Of a DNA stretch of 5,494 nucleotides, positions 1 to 5,494 are shown piece by piece. A model generated the notes under the pieces. It ran no database searches. It had not been told where the DNA came from and worked only from the letters and a program-made list of their open reading frames with translations. Position 1 is the stretch's first letter, and the number at the start of each line of letters is the position of its first letter. The DNA is from an uncultured Peptococcaceae bacterium (GTDB taxonomy: Bacteria; Bacillota; Dehalobacteriia; UBA7702). Where the stretch lies: NCBI GenBank assembly GCA_937919295.1, contig CALFRX010000178.1, positions 1 through 5,494 of the forward strand, given 5' to 3'. The position numbers were made by a program, and so were the translations under genes.

Positions 1-13
1 GCTCTTCCGATCT
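1..13. other. Illumina sequencing adapter remnant at contig end
   Basis: The first 13 bases are GCTCTTCCGATCT, the reverse complement of AGATCGGAAGAGC, which is the stem shared by standard Illumina TruSeq-type adapters. It sits flush with the window edge and immediately follows the point where the EF-G reading frame has reached its natural end region. The adapter happens to keep the frame open and would add a spurious Arg-Ser-Glu-Glu to EF-G. This is an artefact of untrimmed reads, not biology. The exact junction could be off by a base or two if genomic bases coincide with adapter bases. Confidence 0.93.
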
Positions 14-2077
14 GCCTCTGTATTTTTCAATGATGGTTTCCGCGATACTCTTCGGCACCTCTTCGTAGTGACCGAACTGCATCACGTAAGTGCCTCTGCC
101 CTGGGTCTTGGAACGGAGATCGGTAGCGTAACCGAACATTTCCGAAAGCGGTACAACGCCGCGGATGGTCTGCATTCCCTTGGCTGCGTCCATCCCTTCC
201 AAACGGCCCCGGCGGGAGTTGATGTCGCCGATCACCTCACCCATATAATCTTCGGGAACAACGACTTCTAATTTAAAAATCGGTTCTAAGAGAACGGATT
301 TGGCTTTGGCTGCGGCCTCTTTAAAGGCCATGGAACCGGCCACCTTAAAGGCCATTTCCGAAGAGTCGACTTCGTGATAGGAACCATCGATCAAAGTTGC
401 CTTGATGTCCACCACAGGGAAGCCGGCCAAAACGCCGTTCTCGATGGCTTCTTTGATCCCCGCCTCTACCGGAGGAATGAATTCCTTGGGCACGACACCG
501 CCAACGATCTTGCTTTCAAAGACAAAGCCGCTGCCGGGTTCTAAGGGTTCAAATTCCACCACACAGTGTCCGTATTGACCGTGACCGCCGCTCTGGCGAA
601 CAAACTTGGCGTTGGCCGTGGCTTTTGCCCGGAAGGTTTCTCTGTAAGCAACCTGAGGCTTGCCGACGTTGGCGTCAACGCGGAACTCTCTTAAAAGACG
701 GTCGATGATGATTTCCAAATGCAGCTCACCCATACCGGAAATGATGGTTTGACCTGTTTCTATATCAGTATGGACGCGGAAGGTGGGATCTTCTTCCGAA
801 AGTTTCTGCAAAGCGAGACTCATCTTTTCCTGATCCGCCGTGGTTTTCGGCTCGATGGCCACATCAATGACGGGTTCAGGGAAATCCATGCTTTCCAATA
901 CCACCGGATGCTCGTAAGAGCAGAGCGTATCGCCGGTGGTGGTAAACTTCAGACCGACGGCGGCGAGAATATCGCCGGCGTAACATTCATCAAGGTCTTC
1001 CCGTTTATCGGCATGCATTTGTAAAAGACGACCGATTCTTTCTTTTTTATCCTTGGTAGAGTTGTAGATGTATGACCCGCTTTTCAGCACACCGCTATAG
1101 ACACGGAAAAAGGTCAGCCTGCCCACAAAGGGGTCGGTGATGATCTTAAAGGCCAAGGCGGAGAAGGGTGCGTCATCACTGGATTCTCTCACCGTATCCT
1201 CTTCGGTATCGGGATCAACGCCGCCAATGGCGGGAATATCGGCGGGAGAAGGCAAATAGTCGATAACGCCGTCAAGAAGCAGCCGCACGCCTTTGTTTTT
1301 AAAAGCGGAACCGCAAAACACCGGCGTCATATGAACGTTGACGGTGGCCTGACGAATTACTGTCTTGATCTTTTCCATGGGAACGTCTTCGCCTTCGAGA
1401 ACCAATTCCATCAGCTCGTCATCGAAATCGGCCAAGGCTTCCAGCATCTTTTCGCGATACTCTTCAGCCTGAGCCTGATATTCCTCGGGAATCGGCTGGT
1501 TTTCAGCAATTTCGTTGTTGTTATATAAAGTCGCGGACATCTTCACCAGATCGATAATACCGCAGAATTTCTCTTCTGAACCGATGGGCAGCTGAATGGG
1601 GACGGGATGGGCGCCTAAGCGCTCTTTGATCATGTTGACACCCCGTAAAAAGTCGGCACCGACACGGTCCATCTTATTGATAAAAGCAATTCTGGGAACG
1701 CCGTAACGATCCGCCTGTCGCCATACGGTTTCCGACTGGGGCTGTACGCCGCCAACGGAACAGAATACGGCAACAGCGCCGTCAAGCACTCTCAGGGAGC
1801 GTTCCACCTCTACAGTAAAGTCCACATGCCCGGGCGTGTCAATGATGTTGATACGATGATCCTTCCAGATACAGGTGGTTGCGGCGGAGCTAATCGTGAT
1901 CCCCCGTTCCTGTTCCTGTACCATATAGTCCATGGTGGCCGCGCCGTCATGGACTTCGCCGATGCGATGAACTTTACCGGTAAAATAAAGCATGCGTTCG
2001 GTTGTTGTTGTTTTGCCGGCATCGATGTGAGCCATAATGCCGATATTTCTTGTATTGCCTAAGCTATACTGTCTCAT
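14..2077 (-). CDS. fusA: Elongation factor G (EF-G), 3' end cut off by a few codons
   Basis: EF-G is the cytosolic translational GTPase that drives tRNA-mRNA translocation and, with RRF, ribosome recycling. I translated the whole frame: 688 residues without a stop from ATG at 2077 to base 14. The G domain shows the P-loop AHIDAGKT (16-23), switch I ERGITI (57-62), switch II DTPGH (80-84), NKMD (134-137) and GSAFKNKG (256-263). Domain II starts near 303, domain III near 398, domain IV near 473 and domain V near 597. Domain IV carries GSYHEVDSSE with its tip histidine at 568. The end (MFGYATDLRSKTQGRGTY, then HYEEVPKSIAETIIEKYRG) is the family C-terminus. Bacillota EF-G is about 690-692 residues, so only a few codons and the stop are missing, replaced by adapter sequence. 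The start is set by GGAGGAA just upstream and by the family N-terminus (SLGNTRNIGIMAHID). The gene is the last in the window; tuf often follows in this operon but is outside. All motifs are those of canonical EF-G rather than a paralogue. Confidence 0.97.
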
Positions 2078-2080
2078 TGA

Positions 2081-2087
2081 TTCCTCC
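2081..2087 (-). promoter_or_regulatory. Ribosome binding site of fusA
   Basis: On the minus strand this reads GGAGGAA, with GGAGG five bases from the ATG at 2077. It lies in the 21-base gap after the rpsG stop codon (TAA, 2099-2101), so fusA probably depends on its own initiation plus coupling to rpsG. It fixes the fusA start. Confidence 0.88.
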
Positions 2088-2098
2088 GAACGAATTCC

Positions 2099-2569
2099 TT
2101 ACCATCTGAAATGCGCAAAAGCCCTGTTGGCTTCCGCCATTTTGTGGGTATCCTCTCTCTTTTTCACAGACGCGCCAGTACTGTTGGCGGCATCCATCAA
2201 TTCTGCGGCTACTTTTTCTTCCATGCCTTTGCCGCCCCGTTTTCTTGCGTTCATCACGAGCCAACGAATTCCCAAAGTCTGACGTCTGTCAACGCGGACT
2301 TCAATGGGAACCTGATAGTTGGCGCCGCCGACGCGGCGTGCTTTAACTTCCAGAACAGGCATAACGTTGTTCATGGCTTCTTCAAAGACTTCCATGGGAT
2401 CTTTATTCGTTTTTTCTTTAATTATCGCGAAAGCGTCGTAAACGATTTTTTCCGCCGTGCTCTTTTTTCCATCGAGCATAACCTGGTTGATAAATTTAGT
2501 CAAAACGACACTGTTATGTACCGGATCCGGCAGTACTTCGGTTCGTTTGATTTTTCCCCTTCTGGGCAT
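2099..2569 (-). CDS. rpsG: 30S ribosomal protein S7
   Basis: S7 is the primary 16S rRNA-binding protein that nucleates assembly of the 30S head and lines the E/P tRNA exit channel. The product is 156 residues, the usual bacterial length. It opens MPRRGKIKRTEVLPDP, carries the conserved DGKKSTAEKI block (33-42), the core KARRVGGANYQVPIEVR (76-92), the RRQTLGIRWLV segment and the C-terminal KKREDTHKMAEANRAFAHFRW, cut here after the first residues of that block by family convention (KREDTHKMAEAN plus AFAHFRW). The start ATG (2569-2567) is preceded by AGGAGG seven bases upstream. It sits between rpsL (51 bases upstream) and fusA (21 bases downstream), the standard str order. In E. coli S7 is the autogenous repressor of this operon, acting between rpsL and rpsG; whether this holds here is unknown, but a hairpin occupies the same gap. 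Confidence 0.98.
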   Translation of the reverse strand: MPRRGKIKRTEVLPDPVHNSVVLTKFINQVMLDGKKSTAEKIVYDAFAIIKEKTNKDPMEVFEEAMNNVMPVLEVKARRVGGANYQVPIEVRVDRRQTLGIRWLVMNARKRGGKGMEEKVAAELMDAANSTGASVKKREDTHKMAEANRAFAHFRW

Positions 2570-2576
2570 TTGGCTT

Positions 2577-2582
2577 CCTCCT
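2577..2582 (-). promoter_or_regulatory. Ribosome binding site of rpsG
   Basis: Minus strand AGGAGG, seven bases before the ATG at 2569. It lies three bases downstream of the 3' arm of the hairpin at 2586-2604, so structure or a bound protein there could affect its accessibility. Confidence 0.88.
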
Positions 2583-2585
2583 TTT

Positions 2586-2604
2586 ATTACGAAATCATCG
2601 TAAT
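2586..2604 (-). promoter_or_regulatory. Perfect 7-bp hairpin in the rpsL-rpsG gap
   Basis: In the sense of transcription the bases read ATTACGA, loop TGATT, TCGTAAT: seven uninterrupted pairs with a five-base loop. The stem is followed by AAA and then the rpsG Shine-Dalgarno, not by a T-run, so it is not an intrinsic terminator. Its location matches the region where S7 binds the str mRNA in E. coli, but I cannot show any sequence match to that site. It may equally be an mRNA stability element or simple chance in an AT-rich gap. The inverted repeat is certain; any function is inference. Confidence 0.5.
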
Positions 2605-2620
2605 CATCATCTCGTGTTGC

Positions 2621-3010
2621 TTATTTTGCGGCTGCTTTTGCTTTCGGGCGTTTTGCGCCGTACTTGGAACGGGCTTGACCACGGTCAACGACGCCTGCTG
2701 CGTCCAGCGTACCACGGATGATGTGGTATCTCACACCGGGAAGGTCTTTTACCCTGCCGCCACGAATAAGAGTAACCGAGTGCTCCTGAAGGTTATGGCC
2801 GATGCCGGGAATGTACGCCGTGACTTCCATAGAATTGGTCAGACGAATTCTGGCGACCTTTCTCAATGCAGAATTGGGTTTTTTGGGAGTCGTCGTATAA
2901 ACTCTGGTGCATACACCACGTTTCTGCGGGCATTCTTTCAATGCCGGCGCGTCGGATTTCTTTTCCGAAACCTCTCTGCTGTTCCTCACTAATTGGCTAA
3001 TGGTAGGCAA
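2621..3010 (-). CDS. rpsL: 30S ribosomal protein S12, TTG start
   Basis: S12 sits at the 30S decoding centre and controls tRNA selection accuracy; it is also the classic streptomycin resistance locus. The product is 129 residues, slightly longer than the common 123-125 because of an Ala/Lys tail (RPKAKAAAK). Conserved blocks are CPQKRGVCTRVYTTTPKKPN (27-46), SALRKVAR, PGIGHNLQEHS (68-78) and IRGGRVKDLPGVRYH (82-96). Lys43 and Lys88 are present, as in streptomycin-sensitive S12, and Asp89 is the residue that RimO methylthiolates in some bacteria. The start codon is TTG (3010-3008). It is chosen because it gives the family N-terminus (PTISQLVR), lies five bases from a strong Shine-Dalgarno, and the next in-frame ATG is residue 61; the ATG at 3029 is out of frame. 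The N-terminal extension (residues 10-20) is less basic than in many S12 proteins. It lies 58 bases downstream of rplGB. Confidence 0.98.
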   Translation of the reverse strand: MPTISQLVRNSREVSEKKSDAPALKECPQKRGVCTRVYTTTPKKPNSALRKVARIRLTNSMEVTAYIPGIGHNLQEHSVTLIRGGRVKDLPGVRYHIIRGTLDAAGVVDRGQARSKYGAKRPKAKAAAK

Positions 3011-3068
3011 AATTCCACCTCCTAATCATGTTTAAAATTTTATATAATCTTAACTTTTTGACAGTAAT
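3011..3068 (-). other. AT-rich rplGB-rpsL intercistronic leader
   Basis: This 58-base gap is markedly richer in A and T than the surrounding genes, roughly three quarters A+T. It contains the 10-bp palindrome TAAAATTTTA (3033-3042) upstream of the strong rpsL Shine-Dalgarno. An unstructured AU-rich stretch here would fit a ribosome standby or S1-binding site for heavily translated S12. A poor promoter-like pair, CTGTCA (3064-3059) and TAAAAT (3042-3037) with 16 bases between, is present but too weak to call. Confidence 0.4.
3016..3023 (-). promoter_or_regulatory. Ribosome binding site of rpsL
   Basis: Minus strand AGGAGGTG, an eight-base match to the anti-Shine-Dalgarno end of 16S rRNA, seven or fewer bases from the start (GAATT plus TTG at 3010). 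It decides the TTG start: no in-frame ATG lies nearby. The strong site probably offsets the weak start codon. Confidence 0.9.
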
Positions 3069-3311
3069 TTATAATATCCCGGCGGAGGCTGCGGCAACTT
3101 TGATGCCGCAGCACTCCCCGAGTTTCTTCATATCTTCTACCGTAACGACTTCCACTCCGTTTTCTTCGCATAAAACGAGGAGCGGCTTTACCACTTCAGG
3201 ATTGGCGTCACGGGCAACGAAAACAGCTTTACACTGGTGTTTTTCCACCATGCGCAGCGTTTCTTTGGTACCGACCACCTTATCCGCGGTCAATAACGCT
3301 AAAACGTCCAC
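3069..3311 (-). CDS. rplGB: L7Ae/YbxF-family K-turn RNA-binding protein, GTG start
   Basis: This small protein belongs to the L7Ae/L30e/S12e/Gadd45 fold; its Bacillus subtilis relative YbxF binds kink-turn RNA and associates with ribosomes. From the GTG at 3311 the product has 80 residues, close to the 80-84 usual for the family. The RNA-contacting motif is GTKET (14-18), like GTKQT in YbxF. The signature LGECCGIKVAAAS lies at 64-76, with a central strand AVFVARDA (29-36) as in relatives. No signal peptide or membrane segment is seen. An in-frame TTG at 3338 would add nine residues, but it lacks a good ribosome binding site and the extra codons would run through the AGGAGG sequence, so GTG is preferred. 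It lies between rpoC (67-base gap) and rpsL, its normal place in Bacillota, and is the first gene after the internal promoter. Its exact cellular role is not settled even in model species. Confidence 0.92.
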   Translation of the reverse strand: MDVLALLTADKVVGTKETLRMVEKHQCKAVFVARDANPEVVKPLLVLCEENGVEVVTVEDMKKLGECCGIKVAAASAGIL

Positions 3312-3360
3312 TGAAAACCTCCTAAAAGGGCATAGCAAACCTACCCGCTAAAACACGTGT
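3312..3360 (-). other. Predicted 49-base 5' leader of the str transcript
   Basis: If transcription starts at A3360, seven bases after the -10 box, the leader runs to the rplGB start. It begins with the 8-bp palindrome ACACGTGT (3353-3360). A short stem GGGTA/TGCCC (3342-3346 with 3328-3332, one G-U pair, nine-base loop) is followed by four T bases and then the Shine-Dalgarno. A minimal reading frame ATG-CCC-TTT-TAG (3333-3322) ends in the first base of that Shine-Dalgarno region. The start site is predicted from promoter geometry only, and the structures are weak. Confidence 0.45.
3318..3323 (-). promoter_or_regulatory. Ribosome binding site of rplGB
   Basis: Minus strand AGGAGG, six bases before the GTG at 3311. 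This fixes the start at GTG rather than at the upstream in-frame TTG (3338), for which this motif would lie inside the coding sequence. Confidence 0.87.
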
Positions 3361-3366
3361 ATTGCC

Positions 3367-3395
3367 AGTATATCACCGTCAATCTTCGTTGTCAA
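3367..3395 (-). promoter_or_regulatory. Near-consensus sigma-A promoter for rplGB-rpsL-rpsG-fusA
   Basis: On the minus strand there is a perfect -35 TTGACA (3395-3390), a 17-base spacer (3389-3373) and a -10 TATACT (3372-3367), five of six consensus bases, preceded by the extended -10 TGA (3375-3373). The predicted start is A3360. The -35 box lies inside the last rpoC codons (Leu-Asp-Asn) and the spacer spans the rpoC stop TGA (3381-3379). Eleven of twelve hexamer bases with ideal spacing is well above what chance gives at one given place, and the position directly ahead of the str genes fits a functional promoter. The sequence is also constrained by the RpoC C-terminal codons, so experimental confirmation of the start is lacking. 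Confidence 0.85.
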
Positions 3396-5494
3396 GCAAA
3401 AAGTTATTGCCTCCTTCGGTGCCTTGAGCCGCTGCTTCCGGCGGTGAAGCAAGGATGGCGGTCACATCAATGGCACTGCTTTCGTCCCCTTCATGGACGG
3501 GCCGGTGATTCAAGCCACCGGTAACCTCGATACCGCGATAGCGGGCCATACCGGTGCCGGCGGGAATCAGTTTCCCTAAAATCACGTTTTCCTTCAACCC
3601 GATCAGCGGATCGACCTTACCTTTGATCGCAGCGTCGGTCAAAACCCGCGTGGTTTCCTGGAAGGAAGCGGCGGAGAGGAAGGAGTCCGTGGCCAAGGCG
3701 GCCTTGGTGATCCCCAAAAGCGTGGGCAACGCGATGGCAGGCTCTTTGCCCTTGGCGATGAGCTGCTGATTCGTCTGTTCGAACTCATTGCGGTCCACCA
3801 AAGCGCCGGGGAGCAGAATCCCGTCGCCGGCTTCTTCGATCTTGACCTTTTTCAGCATCTGCCGAATCATGATTTCGATGTGCTTATCGTTGATATCCAC
3901 ACCTTGGAACCGATAAACGCTCTGTACTTCCTTTAGCAGATAGTAGTGAACGCCTTCGACACCCTGGATTTTCAAAACGTCGTGAGGATTGATGGAGCCT
4001 TCGGTCAGCGCGTCGCCGACATTGACGTAATCCCCGGCCTGCACTTTGAAACGGGAGTTGAAGGGCGCGATGTAGGAGGCGAGTTCCTCGCCTTTGTCCG
4101 TAATCACGAGCTTCTTCTGGTTTTTATACTCTTCCACGCTGATGGTACCGGCCACTTCGGTGATGATCCCCTGATATTTCGGTTTTCTCGCTTCGAATAG
4201 TTCTTCGACACGGGGAAGACCCTGGGTAATATCATCTCCGGCGACACCGCCGGTATGGAAGGTACGCATGGTAAGCTGGGTGCCGGGTTCGCCAATGGAC
4301 TGGGCGGCAATGGTGCCCACGGCTTCGCCGATGTCCACCATAACGCCGGTGGCAAGGTTTCTGCCGTAACATTTCCGGCAAACGCCGTAGCGGCTGGTAC
4401 AAGTCAAGATGGAACGAATATGGATTTTCCGTTCTTCCTTGGGCAGGGTTTCCATATAAGCCATGATCCGTGGCAATTCCTTGTCGGTGATTTCGTCCCC
4501 GGCAGCCACGAAGATTTCGCCAGTATGCCGGTTAACGATATCGCTGGCAGCCACACGGCCCTCGATGCGTTCGGAAAGCGGTTCAATGTTGGGGATTTCT
4601 TCGACCCAAAGACCGTCGTCGGTACCGCAGTCGTCTTCTCTGACAATGACTTCCTGGGCCACGTCGACGAGGCGGCGGGTGAGATAACCGGAGTCGGCAG
4701 TACGGAGCGCCGTATCCGCCAGCCCTTTTCTGGCGCCGTGGGTGGAAATGAAGAATTCGAGAATATTGAGACCTTCGCGGAAATTCGCCTTAATGGGCAT
4801 GTCGATGATCTTCCCGGAGGGATCTGCCATCAGACCGCGGGTACCGGCCAGCTGACGAATCTGCTGGACATTACCGCGGGCCCCGGAGTTGGCCATCATG
4901 TAGATGGGGTTGAAGGGATCCAAGGTTCCCATGAGCTCGGCGGTGACGTCATCGGTGGCTTTGTTCCAGATCGAAATAACCTTATTGTAGCGTTCTTCTT
5001 CCGTAACGAGACCGCGGCGGAAGAGTTCTTCTACCTTATTGACATCGGTGTCGGCCTGATCCATAATGATCTTTTTCTGCGGCGGCACTTTGATATCTTG
5101 TAGACCAATGGTGATTCCCGCCTGGGTTGAGGTGGAAAACCCCATGGATTTGATGCCGTCTAAAAGCTTTGCCGCCTTGGAAATGCCCATCAGACGCACG
5201 CAACGATCGACGATATTACCCAAAACCTTCTTTGTAATGGTGCAGTTATAAAAGCCCATTTCCTTGGGGATTGGAATATTATAGTTGAATTTCAGGCGCC
5301 CCACGGTGGTTTTTAATCGTGCGGGCAAACCGTTCTCTCTCATTTCGAATTCCTTGACCTGCTTTTCAACCATCATATAATCCCAGCCCTCTGGTTTGAT
5401 GATTTCGATTTCAGCGTGAAGATCCAAGTCGCCGACCTCGTAAGCCATGTAGGCCTCATCGTAAGAGTAGAAGCTTTTGCCTTCCCCCTTGGCC
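3379..5494 (-). CDS. rpoC: DNA-directed RNA polymerase subunit beta', C-terminal 704 residues (5' end outside window)
   Basis: Beta' forms one pincer of RNA polymerase and carries the catalytic centre with beta. The frame is open through the right edge: upstream of the internal Met at 5448 the codons read AKGEGKSFYSYDEAY, matching the family, so that Met is not the start. Roughly the first 480 residues, including the NADFDGD metal site, lie outside. Fragment numbering: bridge helix within 236-281 (HGARKGLADTALRTADSGYL), second zinc site Cys289, Cys365, Cys372 and Cys375 (CTSRYGVCRKC), trigger loop EPGTQLTMRTFHTGG (402-416). The trigger loop runs directly into DDITQGLPRVEELFEARKPK, without the large SI3 insertion of E. 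coli. A sandwich-barrel segment follows (VQAGDYVNVGDALTEGSINP), then the conserved C-terminal block FLSAASFQETTRVLTDAA and LKENVILGKLIPAGTG. The tail is a short Ala/Gly/acidic stretch ending LLDNED, then TGA. Its last codons contain the -35 box of the downstream promoter. No frameshift or missing key residue is seen. Confidence 0.98.
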   Translation of the reverse strand, partial: AKGEGKSFYSYDEAYMAYEVGDLDLHAEIEIIKPEGWDYMMVEKQVKEFEMRENGLPARLKTTVGRLKFNYNIPIPKEMGFYNCTITKKVLGNIVDRCVRLMGISKAAKLLDGIKSMGFSTSTQAGITIGLQDIKVPPQKKIIMDQADTDVNKVEELFRRGLVTEEERYNKVISIWNKATDDVTAELMGTLDPFNPIYMMANSGARGNVQQIRQLAGTRGLMADPSGKIIDMPIKANFREGLNILEFFISTHGARKGLADTALRTADSGYLTRRLVDVAQEVIVREDDCGTDDGLWVEEIPNIEPLSERIEGRVAASDIVNRHTGEIFVAAGDEITDKELPRIMAYMETLPKEERKIHIRSILTCTSRYGVCRKCYGRNLATGVMVDIGEAVGTIAAQSIGEPGTQLTMRTFHTGGVAGDDITQGLPRVEELFEARKPKYQGIITEVAGTISVEEYKNQKKLVITDKGEELASYIAPFNSRFKVQAGDYVNVGDALTEGSINPHDVLKIQGVEGVHYYLLKEVQSVYRFQGVDINDKHIEIMIRQMLKKVKIEEAGDGILLPGALVDRNEFEQTNQQLIAKGKEPAIALPTLLGITKAALATDSFLSAASFQETTRVLTDAAIKGKVDPLIGLKENVILGKLIPAGTGMARYRGIEVTGGLNHRPVHEGDESSAIDVTAILASPPEAAAQGTEGGNNFLLDNED

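Noticed and set aside
2586..2604. Hairpin between rpsL and rpsG as an intrinsic terminator
   Set aside because: The stem is AT-rich and followed by AAAAGGAGG rather than a T-run, and the operon clearly continues.
2598..2620. Repeated GATGAT upstream of the hairpin as a C-box-like K-turn bound by the L7Ae protein
   Set aside because: The UGAUGA resemblance has no partner CUGA or tandem sheared G-A arrangement that I can find nearby.
2111..2992. A 293-codon plus-strand open frame across rpsG and rpsL
   Set aside because: It lies antisense to two highly conserved ribosomal protein genes and the gap between them, has no ribosome binding site before its ATG, and its product resembles no family I know.
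3058..3063. TTGACA on the plus strand
   Set aside because: No -10-like hexamer lies 16-18 bases downstream (the sequence there is CGGCGG) and no plus-strand gene follows.
3037..3064. Possible promoter for rpsL alone: CTGTCA, 16 bases, TAAAAT on the minus strand
   Set aside because: Only four of six -35 bases match, spacing is off-optimal, and the region is so AT-rich that -10-like hexamers are expected by chance.
3312..3338. TTG at 3338 as an alternative start of rplGB
   Set aside because: It would place the AGGAGG site inside the coding sequence and add nine residues absent from relatives; the GTG at 3311 has ideal spacing to that site.
4255..5103. A 282-codon plus-strand open frame inside rpoC
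   Set aside because: It is antisense to the bridge helix, zinc site and trigger loop of beta', with no ribosome binding site; long antisense frames are common opposite such conserved GC-balanced genes.
5446..5448. ATG at 5448 as the start of an independent 689-residue protein
   Set aside because: The same frame continues upstream to the window edge with conserved beta' sequence (AKGEGKSF), so this Met is internal to rpoC.

Overview
The window is a stretch of the bacterial rpoC-str operon, entirely on the minus strand. In transcription order (right to left) it holds the 3' two-thirds of rpoC (RNA polymerase beta' subunit), a small L7Ae/YbxF-type RNA-binding protein gene (rplGB), rpsL (ribosomal protein S12), rpsG (S7) and an almost complete fusA (elongation factor G). 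All five frames are intact and each protein is recognisable by family motifs. Spacings are short (67, 57, 51 and 21 bases), and the four internal genes each have a strong Shine-Dalgarno sequence.

The gene order with an L7Ae-family gene between rpoC and rpsL, the strong GGAGG-type ribosome binding sites, TTG and GTG starts, and a beta' without the large insertion that Escherichia coli carries in the trigger loop all point to a member of the Bacillota (Firmicutes). A clostridial or negativicute-like lineage is plausible, but the sequence alone does not let me name a genus.

Region by region: bases 1-13 are not genomic but match the Illumina adapter end. Bases 14-2077 are fusA, missing only its last few codons. 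Bases 2099-2569 are rpsG. Bases 2570-2620 form an intercistronic gap with a perfect 7-bp hairpin. Bases 2621-3010 are rpsL with a TTG start. Bases 3011-3068 are a very AT-rich leader. Bases 3069-3311 are rplGB with a GTG start. Bases 3312-3378 are a leader preceded by a near-consensus sigma-A promoter (TTGACA, 17 bases, TATACT with an extended -10 TG) whose -35 lies in the last codons of rpoC. Bases 3379-5494 are rpoC, open at its 5' end.

Functionally the cluster couples transcription (beta') with translation: S12 (decoding), S7 (30S head assembly, E/P site) and EF-G (translocation). The internal promoter would let the str genes be transcribed independently of rpoBC. I found no new system, mobile element, CRISPR array or RNA gene here. 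The points worth a second look are the adapter remnant, the internal promoter with its palindromic start region, the rpsL-rpsG hairpin and the TTG start of rpsL.
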